Shown here one piece after another: positions 33,901-44,127 of a stretch of 64,000 bases of DNA. This stretch comes from Silene conica (lineage: Eukaryota; Streptophyta; Magnoliopsida; Caryophyllales; Caryophyllaceae), in the NCBI GenBank assembly GCA_029255685.2, contig CM055316.2:66107237-66171236 (forward strand). The letters run 5' to 3'. Both the position numbers and the translations under genes were made by a program. How positions within the stretch are numbered: the first letter of the stretch is position 1; every line of letters starts with the position of its first letter. Under the pieces are notes generated by a model. That model saw only the letters and a list, made by a program, of their open reading frames with translations, ran no database searches and was not told the origin of the DNA.

Positions 33901-35236
33901 TAAGGCTCGTTTGGTGGTTTTAGGCAATCATCAAACAGAGGGGATGGACTATGATGAAACATTTTCCCCAGTTGCTAAGATGACGACAGTTCATACTTTC
34001 CTATCTGTCGCTTCCGTAAAGAATTGGCATTTACATCAGATGGATGTACATAATGCGTTTCTTCATGGTGATTTAGAGGAAGAAGTATATATGCGTTTGC
34101 CTCCCGGGTTTCAGGCACCCGACTCAGGACTTTTGTGTCGCCTCAAGAAGTCATTATACGGTCTTAAGCAAGCCCCACGGTGTTGGGTTGCCTAACTCGG
34201 ATCTACTTTAAAACGGTACGGGTTTTCACAAAGCTACTAAGATTATTCTTTCTATGTGAAAGGCTCGGTATGTTTAAATGTGCGCATCTATGTGGACGAT
34301 TTAATTGTTTCGGGCAATGACTTATCATCTCTTGTTGCCTTCAAAGAATATTTGCATAAATGCTTCCACATGAAATACTTGGGCGACTTAAAATATTTCC
34401 TCGGCCTCGAAGTGGCCTGCAATCCCGATGGCATCTGCTTGTGTCAACGCAAATATACGCTTGATATCCTTGATGAAGTTGGCCTCCTTGGGTGTAAACC
34501 CACTGCGACCCCCCTTGAGCAACATCACCAACTTGGGTGTAGCACGAGTGCTTTTCTTACCCGTCCGGATACGTACAGGCGTCTGGTTGGGCGCCTGGTT
34601 TACCTTGTCGTGACTCGCCCCGACCTTTCCTACACCGTTCATATATTATCACAATTTATGAGTACCCCACGGGAGAATCATTGGAATGCTGCCATCCGCA
34701 CGGTTTGGTACTTAAAGGGTACCCCGGGTCAAGGTATTCTCCTGCCCTCTAATTCCAACCTGATATTAGAAGGGTGGTGTTATTCAGACTGGGCCACCTG
34801 CCCTGAGACGAGACGCTCTCTGACCGGTTGGTTTGTCTCTTCTCCCGTGTCTTGGAAGACCAAGAAGCAACCTACTGTCTCCTTATCATCGGCTAAGGCA
34901 GAATATCGTGCTCAACGAGCCATTACATGTGAGGTTAAGAGGCTTAAGGGCTTGTTGGAGGATTTAGGCATAAAGCTTTCACAACTAGCGGAAATTTATA
35001 GTGACAGCAAATCAGCTATGCACATAGCTCACAACCCGGTGTTTCATGAACGGACAAAGCACATTGAGATCGATTGTCACTTTGTGCGTGTTGCGATACG
35101 TGACGGTCTCATCGTAACTTCTCATGTGTCGACCACGACACAGTTAGCGGATGTTCTTACGAAAGCTCTCGGTGCCTCCCAGTTTACGACTTTGATCCGC
35201 AAGTTGGGCACATTCAATCCATATGCTCCAACTTGA
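30982..35236 (+). pseudogene. copia-3 gag-pol, multiply disrupted
   Basis: The gag start at 30982 stops after about 39 codons and continues in another frame (31125-31397), then another (31394-31630). The zinc knuckle (CNHFNRGGHDRSMC, near 31780) has lost its second cysteine to Phe. The protease motif WLIDTGCSHHVTG is near 32075. The integrase zinc-finger part is broken around 32280-32700. The core (KIVRSDNGTKFYTL, then GTPQQNERVERKHQH) is readable from about 32790. Reverse transcriptase starts near 33740 ([19 protein letters not shown]) and hits a stop at 34193. It resumes with YVDDLIVSGND from 34280, and RNase H runs to TGA 35234-35236. It is close in type to copia-1 but older. Confidence 0.9.
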
Positions 35237-35240
35237 GGGA

Positions 35241-35418
35241 TAATAGAGTCATTGATTAATATTGATTAGTATGAGGCGTTTCTCTTTGGCTTGTATGTTA
35301 CACTTTGCTTCCATTGGTTTTGTCCATTGGTTATCCCTCTTAATTGTTATGTGATTAAGCTATATAAGGCATACATGAATAATAAGAAAACACAAGTTGT
35401 TGTCCTCTGTGTTTATCA
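35241..35418 (+). repeat. copia-3 3' LTR (178 bp)
   Basis: Preceded by the purine tract CTTGAGGGA (35232-35240). Differs from the 5' LTR mostly by transitions. Confidence 0.9.
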
Positions 35419-35579
35419 GAAATTTATTATAAAAACAGATGATCTCATGATGTGAGACCGTCTTTTTGTTGAATTTGTGTTTATGATTTAGATAAGCCAT
35501 GCGTTGCTGAGTCCCAGACTTTAACTGTTACTTTTTGCTATTGCACTAGTATGTACTTCGTAGCTACTAATCTATTATA

Positions 35580-35852
35580 CTTCCTCCATTCATATTCAAA
35601 CTACACCTATTCCATTTTAATCCATTCATATCCAAACTACACCTTTCCTAATAAAGCCACAAAAGTTACTAAAGCATCCTTCTAAACATCAATTATTTAC
35701 ACAAAATGCCATCAAATGGCCCACCATTACTCCTCCACAAATAATAAAAAAAGCAATATACACACTTCCCATTGTACTTTCAATCGTATTTTAATAAACT
35801 CTTAAAATCCGTGCATAAAGCATAAATACAATTTGGATTTGAATGGAGGAAG
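35580..35852. mobile_element. Stowaway MITE (273 bp)
   Basis: CTTCCTCCATTCATATTCAA is inverted as TTTGAATGGAGGAAG. TA flanks both ends. Confidence 0.85.
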
Positions 35853-36589
35853 TAGTGGACTTCAACAATTGATTTCTGTGCGTACTTCAATAATTGATAG
35901 ATTGTATAGATAATCATTTGATACACGTACTTTTTTGGGAATATTCTACCGTAGTGTTGTATTTTTAAAACTTTTAGAAGGTAACAACGTTTTTAACAAA
36001 AATGTTTTTGATGGGTCATAATTCATTATTAAAACTTCTGAAAGCGGTGATTAAATTTTTCAAATTGATGGGAGAAAAAAAACCTCGTGGCAACTCGTGG
36101 CAAGAATTACGGGAAGTCAAAAAAACATCGACTAGTTGTACCTCTTTATAGCGAGTTCGAATGTGATTTTTTTTTTTCAAATTGACCGCGTTTATGTTAT
36201 CTTTGGTTTGAAAAAAAATGCGTTGCTTTCAAAACTCATAGTTGTGACTTAGGGCATTACTTTCAGAACTCGCATTTTTGGTGAAAATGTAGCTCTAACG
36301 TGTAAAAAAAAAAAATTGGATTACCACGTAGAATATTTTTTTAATCAATTTTTGTCTATATGTAATACTTGACTCGTCTTAATAGCCGTTCTAAATGAAA
36401 ATTTGTGTATATTTTTTGTTTTGTAGCTCATTACCCAGTAATAATATCCCAAATCCAAACGAGCTCTAAGTTGTACAGTTTATTTTCTTAACATGTTTGT
36501 AATAATTTCTTTAGAATGCACCATTTTGTGTAGAATGCACGATTGTATAAGTTGATGAGAAAGACCTTAAATTTTTTCTTGCTTTACTA
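35853..36589. other. Upstream region of NLR-2; no element resolved
   Basis: AT-rich, with poly-A/T runs at about 36160 and 36305. No clear TATA box could be assigned to the NLR gene. Confidence 0.4.
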
Positions 36590-39496
36590 ATGACTGGCGT
36601 ATATAATGTGATATGGTCTCAGGTGAGTAGAAGCATAGCAGAAAGTCAATCAATTCTAGCTGCAATGCAGGCTGCATTTCAACAAGGGTTTGCATCTGCG
36701 TTACTCGATGTCTTATTCAATAGAGTTACGAATATCGTGATTGCTGAATTCAAGAAGGTCCTACAATCTGACACGGCTCTGCAAAAACTTGAAACAAGTA
36801 TTTTGCAGGCTCAGAACCTTTTGAGGCAAGTAGACGCCTCTGAGATGCAAGGACACACTAAAGTTGTTCTACAAAATCGGGTAGATAAATTGACCAGTCT
36901 GTATTATGATGCAGATGATCTGATGGGTGATATTTTATTGCTCATGGAATCAAAATCAACGTTGTTGGAGGAGAGGCCTGTGTTTAGTAGTATATTGCAG
37001 TCTCCTCGACGTTGGGGGATGGCACGGGGTATCACTAAGCTGCAAGACAAATTCGACGCAATACTAGGGGAATTAAAACTGATTCTGGAACTTTGTAGAC
37101 AACCCCAAGACAAAATGAGACAACCTAAATCTAATGATCGTCACAAACTCACTCTTGAAACACATTTTTTTGGGAGAAAAGATGACGTGAAAATAATTAC
37201 GCGTGAGTTGCTTTCTAGCTCTTTTGAGCGTCATGGAGTTTCTATAATGGGTATAGATGGGATTGGGAAGACAAGGCTTGCTAGAATTATACAAAATGAT
37301 GCTAGAGTAACTTCCAATTTCTCTGTTATATTATGGGTTGATGTACATGGTAACGGCTGCTTCAACCTGCAAGAAACGATTAAGCAGTTGGATCAAATTC
37401 AAGCAAAAGAAAGGTCTGATAACGACAATGTATTAATCACATTCGACAATCTGCTGGAAGTGACACTTGTAGACTGGTACAGCTTTTGGGATTACATTAC
37501 AAACAAAGACATTAATGGGAAAAAATACAGAAATATCAAATTCCTAATCACCACTTTCAACTCCAAAGTTGCTGCCAACACTCGCACTAGTTCACATCAT
37601 CTTCGGCCATTATGTGAAGAGGATTCTAAAAAACTGATTGTTGCCATTGCAAAGTCATTAAATCGGAATTTATGTGAATCACATTTTGAACACGCTACCA
37701 GCCTGTCCAAGAACTGTGGAGGCTTGCCATCAGTTGTTATAATTCTTGGTATTATGATTTCGCAGTATGACGTGGAGCAAGTGCGCAATGTACTAAGTCT
37801 TGGCTTGTGGGATTCATCTGTTTTTTACGAAGAAATTTTCCCAGCATTGAAGCCATGCTATTCAAAATTCCAAGCTCATATGAAGTGGTGTCTTGCCTAC
37901 TTTTCACTTTTCCCGCATAACTATTCCTTCACTATTGACGAGTTGGTCCATTTGTGGGTTGGAGAAGGGTTTATTCAAGAACCAGAAGACGCATCAAGGA
38001 TGCTCCATGTTGGCAGAGACCAATTTAAGGAATTTTTGGGGATGTCAATCCTTCAATGTTCAGATCAGCTGGGTCACAAAGGAATTCCAACTTATGAATT
38101 GAATCAATGTAGCCATAAATTTGCACAATTAGCAGCTTCAACAACATATTTGCGTCTTGCCCAAGGTGTACAGGCCTCCTACATCAATACTCGTCATTTG
38201 TCGTTGGCTTCCAGAAACAAATGTTTTTGTATATGGGACGATCTCAAGAAATTTCGGGGACTTAGAACAGTTTTTGCCATGTTTGAAAGTATCATTGACC
38301 CAATTCCTCGCTCTGCTTTCAAGAAACTCACCCGTCTCAGAGTATTGTCCCTATGTGGATCTGACGTTTGTGAACTCCCAGATTCCATCAACTATCTGAA
38401 ACGACTCCGTTATCTTAACATCTCTCATACAAATGTCAAATCATTACCCGAAACACTTTGTGAGCTTCGCAATTTACAATTCCTCAAAGTCGTTAAGAAA
38501 GATGGAATCCTTGAATCTTTCCCCACAAACTTTGCGAGATTGACAAAAATGATACATATTGATTGGGGTGTAAGAGAAATTAGGCATATGGGTTTACCTT
38601 CCCACATTGGCAATCTTTCATCACTTCAGACTCTTCCCCTATTTCCCGTTGGCAGCAAAGTCGGGCATCTCATCACCGAGTTGAAAGATATGAACCATCT
38701 CGAAGGCTCCATTCGCATAGAAAACTTGGAAAATGTGAAAGATTGGGCTTCCGCGGTAATTGCTGGGCTACCGGAGAAGTCCTTCACACGAATAGAACTA
38801 GAATGGAAGAAGTCCCAGAACACTAAAATTGCCAGAGAGATTTTGTGTTGCTTGAAACCGTGTGAAAACTTGAAAGAGTTGAAGATAACGAACTATCATG
38901 GAGACATGTATCCAGAATGGATGACAGATTCATTGCCTATGCTTGAGGAGATGCATTTGCAGAATTGTCCAAATATAGATGTTTTGCCACAACTTGGATT
39001 ACTCCCTAATCTTAAACTTCTTATTCTGGAGAAAATAAGGAAGGTGACAAATGTGGATCATCATTTCTTTGGACAAGGCCATTTCCCAAAGTTGGAGTCT
39101 TTGACATTCATAGACATGGAGCAACTTCAAGTATGGAATGTGGGGTTGGAAACAGACGTAATGCCTCAATTACAAGTTCTTAAATTTAATGATTGCCCAA
39201 ACTTGGTCTCTATTCCTTCTCTAAAACAACTTTCTTCATTAGAGAAGTTGGCAATCCAGCAATGTGAAGAATTGAGTTCGATTCCAGATCTACCAATCTC
39301 ACTCAAGACCCTCATCATTGAAGAATGTGATTTGTTGAGAGACTCTTGTATAGAGGGAGGTGAAGACTGGATTAAGGTCGATTGTATTCCAAATGTAGAG
39401 ATCAATTACCGGAAGATAGCGACATCAGCTTCAAATAACACTTCAACTAGTGTTGACACACCTAGTGATCAACAATATGATAACTCTTCTAACTAA
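36590..39496 (+). CDS. NLR-2: CC-NB-ARC-LRR disease-resistance-like protein, atypical motifs
   Basis: One uninterrupted frame of 968 codons from ATG 36590; the true start could be the ATG near 36665. Residues ~20-190 are predicted Rx-type CC (LQKLETSILQAQNLLRQVDA, then YYDADDLMGDILL). NB-ARC: P-loop GIDGIGKTRLAR at ~221-232, RNBS-B-like KFLITTFNSKVA at ~317, GLPL as GGLPSVVIILG at ~376, RNBS-D CLAYFSLFPHNYSF at ~434. Kinase-2 reads LITFDN where LLVLDD is usual, so the second Asp is Asn. The MHD site (~503) reads LNQCSHKFA, so MHD is lost. About 15 LRRs follow (LRVLSLCGSDVCELPDSINY and others), ending with an Asn/Ser-rich tail. Intracellular immune receptor by family. The two altered switch motifs suggest a non-canonical or helper-dependent receptor, or early decay. 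Confidence 0.9.
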   Translation: MTGVYNVIWSQVSRSIAESQSILAAMQAAFQQGFASALLDVLFNRVTNIVIAEFKKVLQSDTALQKLETSILQAQNLLRQVDASEMQGHTKVVLQNRVDKLTSLYYDADDLMGDILLLMESKSTLLEERPVFSSILQSPRRWGMARGITKLQDKFDAILGELKLILELCRQPQDKMRQPKSNDRHKLTLETHFFGRKDDVKIITRELLSSSFERHGVSIMGIDGIGKTRLARIIQNDARVTSNFSVILWVDVHGNGCFNLQETIKQLDQIQAKERSDNDNVLITFDNLLEVTLVDWYSFWDYITNKDINGKKYRNIKFLITTFNSKVAANTRTSSHHLRPLCEEDSKKLIVAIAKSLNRNLCESHFEHATSLSKNCGGLPSVVIILGIMISQYDVEQVRNVLSLGLWDSSVFYEEIFPALKPCYSKFQAHMKWCLAYFSLFPHNYSFTIDELVHLWVGEGFIQEPEDASRMLHVGRDQFKEFLGMSILQCSDQLGHKGIPTYELNQCSHKFAQLAASTTYLRLAQGVQASYINTRHLSLASRNKCFCIWDDLKKFRGLRTVFAMFESIIDPIPRSAFKKLTRLRVLSLCGSDVCELPDSINYLKRLRYLNISHTNVKSLPETLCELRNLQFLKVVKKDGILESFPTNFARLTKMIHIDWGVREIRHMGLPSHIGNLSSLQTLPLFPVGSKVGHLITELKDMNHLEGSIRIENLENVKDWASAVIAGLPEKSFTRIELEWKKSQNTKIAREILCCLKPCENLKELKITNYHGDMYPEWMTDSLPMLEEMHLQNCPNIDVLPQLGLLPNLKLLILEKIRKVTNVDHHFFGQGHFPKLESLTFIDMEQLQVWNVGLETDVMPQLQVLKFNDCPNLVSIPSLKQLSSLEKLAIQQCEELSSIPDLPISLKTLIIEECDLLRDSCIEGGEDWIKVDCIPNVEINYRKIATSASNNTSTSVDTPSDQQYDNSSN

Positions 39497-39848
39497 CGAG
39501 ACGACCACAAGCTTTTGTTAGGTGAGATTATTCACAACCTCTTCAATCTATTATCATCTAATGATGGATTTGCCTATCTATGTTCCTGTTTTAGTGTGGC
39601 CGAATATATGATGAAATATAGCAAATAAACTCTCTTAACTCTCTTCATATCTTATACTGTGGTGTAGAAATTGTCGGTCCATTTTACGGTGTACGTGTAC
39701 TCCTTTGTCTCGGTCATTTTTTTTTATCTTTTTTATTTATTGTGAGGCATATCTTAACCATTTTACGGTGTACTCTCTCCCTATCTTATACCTAGTGTTG
39801 AATATGCCTAGTTAGTGATACTCCCTAATTTGTACCGTCATTTGAATC
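39497..39848. other. Downstream of NLR-2; no gene recognised
   Basis: Probably the 3' UTR and flank of NLR-2. AATAAA-like words occur at about 39624. Two short TTTTACGGTGTAC words lie 80 bp apart (39682, 39760). Confidence 0.4.
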
Positions 39849-39949
39849 GTGCAGCTGCCGAAGGGGTGGCTTACATGGTCCATGTGGTGGTGCGGGAATG
39901 CATGGGCCCGGGGGATTAAACCTCTCGTTATCAAAAAAAATAAAAAAAA
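39849..39949 (+). mobile_element. SINE, 3' fragment with A-rich tail
   Basis: GGGGTGGCTTACATGGTCCA, then GTGGTG, and GGCCCGGGGGATTAAACC match the 3' body of the SINE at 13980-14208. A 3' A-rich run covers 39933-39949. Confidence 0.75.
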
Positions 39950-39957
39950 CATAAGAC

Positions 39958-40650
39958 TAGAGATGGCAATGGATCCAGGATCCTACCCAGATCCACCAGA
40001 TCCTATACCCAAGGGTAGGATATGGATTCCATTATTTTAGATCCTTAGGATATGGATCAGACCCATATCCTTATACGATTACGAGGGTCGGATCTGGATC
40101 TCACCTCTAAGATCCAGATCCTCCCCTTGGACCCTCTTTAATTTCTATAAAGGTAATTTTTGGATAGATTCGACCCTTTAAAGCTAGATCATAGAAACAA
40201 GGAATGAAGTATTAGTGTTTATTTTGTTTGAACAGTTTGTTTTATTATAAATTGTTGAAATTATAATTATTTTGTGGTTTGTAAACCTTATTTGTAAGTT
40301 GTTATAAGACTTTTTAACACTTTATACACTTTTTTTTGTTTCTTTTAGACTATGATTTTTAAACCAGCGAAACCAATAGAGTGTCATTCGACTAAAACAT
40401 CGTCTTTAATTTACAAATAAAAGTGAAATAGTGTATAATAGTGACTTAGTGCGGTTTCATTTCAATGTATCGTTGGAGATTGAAGGATCTGGATTTTACC
40501 CAGATCCTACCCAGATCCTTAGAATGCGGATATGGATCTACAAATTTCGGACCCTAAGGATAAGGGTAGGATCTGGATATACCATTTTAAAATGGATCTG
40601 GATCTGGATCCTATAGGATCCTGTCCAGATCCTACCCATTGTCATCTCTA
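39958..40650. mobile_element. hAT-type MITE (693 bp), perfect 8-bp target duplication
   Basis: TAGAGATGGCAATGGATCC is inverted as GGGTAGGATCTGG...CCCATTGTCATCTCTA. CATAAGAC lies at 39950-39957 and 40651-40658. Both subterminal regions are dense in GGATC(T/C) words (AGATCCTACCCAGATCC, GGATCTGGATCTGGATCC), potential transposase-binding repeats. There is no transposase. Confidence 0.95.
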
Positions 40651-40718
40651 CATAAGACTTATAGAGTATATTTGAAAGGGTCATACTTTTTCACCTATAT
40701 ATTTTGGGTAGTGCTAGG

Positions 40719-43485
40719 GCGACACCGGGTGTTACTGATTTCGGTAACACCCTAATAAAAAAAATATAAAAAAATAGAAAATTGAAAAGTAAATTTTCGT
40801 ATTTGCGCCATTCTCGAAAGGGTAGAACCGTAATTCACATATTTAATTATTTATCAAGGTGGTTGATCAAGGGAGGCCGACGGTGGTTGGCCGTCAACAC
40901 CGCCGGTCAAAGGGTGGAGGTTTGACCACATGACCTCTTAATTGAGTTACACATACTAATGCCACTATGCTACACAAATCCTTTTGACAAATTTGTATCT
41001 CTTTTGAGATATACACGTATATTAAAACTTGAACACAAAATTTTGCTCACTTATACTTATAATAATTACTAAATAATGTACTTATCATTTATAATCAATG
41101 TACCTTTAGTATAAAATCAATAAAATGCTTACTAAAGTGTATTTTATAAAAATTGAACACAAAATTTTGCTCACTTATACTTTACATAATTATTATAAAA
41201 TTTACATTTATTTATTTATTTATTTTTTTTTTTTGTCAATGGGTAAAAAAAAATTTTACATTTATTATAGGTGTCATATTATTTTAACAAAAAAAATGTA
41301 TGCACGTAAAATATAATTATGTCAAATGTACACTATATTTTCACTGGAGGTACATAATATTTTCCTATATGACATGCGATGCATATTTCAATGTTTGATT
41401 TAACAACTTTTTTTTCTTCAATATTTAATTTATTTTGCTTTTAAACTTAAGCATTTTGTTAGATGTTGATTTTGTTTCAGCCAAAAGGAATATTCTTTTA
41501 ATTTGTTTTAGCAAAAGGAATATTCTTTTATGAGCAATATCTTTTACTTATGAGGTTTCTTTTTTTTTTTTTTCTATTTTGTGAGTTTCCTTAAAATATA
41601 AATAAGTATATGTTATATTTTGAAAACTATTAAACGGTAAGTAAATCAATTCAAATTTTCCAAAAAATATAATATATTCCATAATTCATTAAATTTATAA
41701 TTTAATTAATAAAATAATTAGTATTACTCTTAAATTCAAATTTATAATTTAATAAATAAAATAAGTAGTATTACTCTTAAATAATATTCTAATCTAATAT
41801 GTCAGATTTATTTAAATATATAACTCTAATACAACTAGGTAATCAACTACTATAATATTAACCACCAATGTAAGTAGTAAAACCAACAATAATAATAGCA
41901 ACTCGAGTAATGAAAGTCATATTAGCAGCAACAAGGGTAGTAAAATTAACAATAATAAATGTTGGAGTAGTGAAAGAAAAAAAAATAATGACGGCGAGAG
42001 AAGTAAAAGTAATAGTAGTGACAACACATACATGTAGCGAAAGTAAAAGTGGGAACAACGGAAAAAGTATAAAAAATAAATTAACAATTCGTTTTTAAGA
42101 AAATATTAACTTATTTAAATACATGAGTTTGATAGAACTAACGGGTTAACCGCAAAAATAGCATGAGTTACAAACAACAGTAACCGAAAAAGTAGTGAAC
42201 GTAATAGTATTAACAGGGAATGTAGTACAAGTACTCATATTATCAAGGGGATAGGTGAACGTGTCTCATAATTTGTTGATTAATTTTACTTCTGATCTTA
42301 ATTTCAAGATATAAATGTAAATATATATATGTTAACCAAATTTAGCGAATCATATTTCATAGAAAATAAAATTTAAATGATAAATAAAAGCAGTCCGATA
42401 ACAATAATTATGGAGAGAATAATGCAAGTAATTAACAATAGTAATATCGAATGTAATAAAAATAACAATTCTAAGAACAAAATAAAGTATATATGAAAAA
42501 TTAGTTAAGCCATCGATTTAAGTAAAATAGTAATAGCAGGAGCCAGGAGTAGTGAAATCGTCTCATAATTTATTTCATTGTAATTTTAAGATATATTCCG
42601 TCTCATAGAAAAATATATTAGTGTAAATTTATTAGTTATACAACTTTAAAATAGTTTTAGTTAATTGAAAATATATTTTAATACTAAATAAAGGTAGCCC
42701 GTTCGAAGCCGGGCACCTCCAATAAAAATAAAATGTACTTTTGCCAAAAATACATTGTACGTACATAATTTTGTTGTTATAATAATATGACCTATAATAA
42801 ATGTAATTTCGTAATATAATTATATAATTATAAGTACATAAAATATTTTGTTCATTTTTTATCAAATACATTTAACTAACTGAGAATTATATTGATTTTA
42901 TACCGGGTACCTTGAATATAAGTTAAAAGTACATTTAAAGATTATTATTGAGATATATTGATTTAACTCAATATTGCGCTGAAATATATATAGCAAAAGA
43001 GATACTAAAATCACAACAAGATGCTTATGTTATGGTGGTAATAGTAATTGTATTTCACTTAAGAGGTTACGGGTTCAAGCCCCATTAGAATCTTTTTTTA
43101 AAGTTTCACTTTGAGGGTTGGTTTAAACCACTTGCCGCCAATCACCGATGGTCAACGGTCCAGCGGTTTTGGACGGTGGTCAAACCACCGGTGTTAACCG
43201 TCTTTGACTATAATTCTTAAATTATTTACTTTGAGGGTTGGTTTAAACCACTTGCCGCCAATCACCGATGGTCAACGGTCCAGCGGTTTTGGACGGTGGT
43301 CAAACCAACGGTGTTAACCGTCTTTGACTATAATTCTTAAATTATTTAATTAATGTTAGTTTCCTAAATTACCCTTCACCACCAATAAATTTAAAATTTA
43401 AATGTTGATGGAGGGAACACAAAATACGTAAGTAATTACAATAATACCCCGGGTGTCGCTCACTTTGAGTAACACCCGGTGTCGC
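40719..43485. mobile_element. 2.8-kb element with long inverted arms (foldback/MULE-like)
   Basis: Ends GCGACACCGGGTGTTACT... and ...AGTAACACCCGGTGTCGC are exact inverted copies for 18 bp. Similarity then continues imperfectly for about 300 bp per arm: GGTTTGACCAC-TGACCTCTTAA at the left corresponds to the inverted TTAAGAGGTTACGGG at the right. The arms include a tRNA-like box B (GGGTTCAAGCCCC, 43070). The middle is AT-rich with no transposase. No target duplication found. Confidence 0.65.
43108..43347. repeat. Two tandem copies of a 120-bp unit
   Basis: 43108-43227 and 43228-43347 differ at a single base that I can see (ACCACC versus ACCAAC). The unit contains GGTGGTCAAACCACCGG, itself palindromic. 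It lies in the right arm of the 2.8-kb element. Confidence 0.93.
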
Positions 43486-43904
43486 TATATCATTATTCTA
43501 TATTTTAATCTTTTAAATATGCTTTTTACATTATATTCTTGTCATTTTTTCACATCTCCCTCTCTCGAACTAATTGCCCACTCTTTCCCTCTCCATTCAT
43601 GGGTGTACCCTCCTTGCTCCGACATCTTTCATCCCGGTCTACCTCTATTCCGACCACCACAAACTTCGTATTTTACAAACTAGATAGAAATTCTACTGCC
43701 ATATTTTTTTGTCTGGGTGAAAGTGGCTCTATAATAGACATAAATTTTACGCTATTCTTTGTTTCTTATTCTTTCTTTTAGGTACAAATTCTAAAAAAGA
43801 GCTCTTAATAAGTGCTTATATGTTCTAGCATTGAAATTTGGAAAAATTGATAGGAATAATCCGACCTTTTATCTCTTTTCCGCAAATAATCTTACCTTTC
43901 ATTA

Positions 43905-44127
43905 GGCCATGTTCTTTCTGGCTTAATTTCATTTCCTTTCAATTTGGCTTGGCTATATTCCATTAAGTTTTATTTACGTTCAATTAATTAAGTTCAGTTA
44001 ATTTCTTCACAAAATTAACTTTTAGTTCAACTAAATTCACATTACATCAGTTCCACTCAATTTAGTTCAATTAAACTCTACTTCAATTAATTCAATTCAG
44101 CTCATTTTAACCGAAAAAAACAGGGCC
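43905..44127. mobile_element. Tourist-like MITE shared by segments A and B (A copy)
   Basis: GGCCATGTTCTTTCTGGCTT and, inverted, GGCCCTGTTTTTTTCGGTTA form the ends; TTA/TAA flanks. Present at the same place in B (52718-52933), so it predates the duplication. Confidence 0.8.

Larger units (their letters stand above)
30741..35418 (+). mobile_element. copia-3: old, inactivated Ty1/copia retrotransposon
   Basis: 178-bp LTRs (30741-30918, 35241-35418) differ at about seven positions (4%). Termini are TAATAG...TTATCA, a TA...CA pair. The flanks GAAAC and GAAAT are a 4/5 target duplication. The internal region has many frameshifts and stops. Confidence 0.92.

Noticed and set aside
43070-43082. Possible tRNA gene (GGGTTCAAGCCCC; similar words at 14080 and 42690)
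   Set aside because: Only a box-B-like motif; no cloverleaf with acceptor stem. They fit SINE heads or tRNA-derived repeats.
43108-43347. CRISPR-like or satellite array
   Set aside because: Just two 120-bp copies in a plant transposon arm; no spacer structure.
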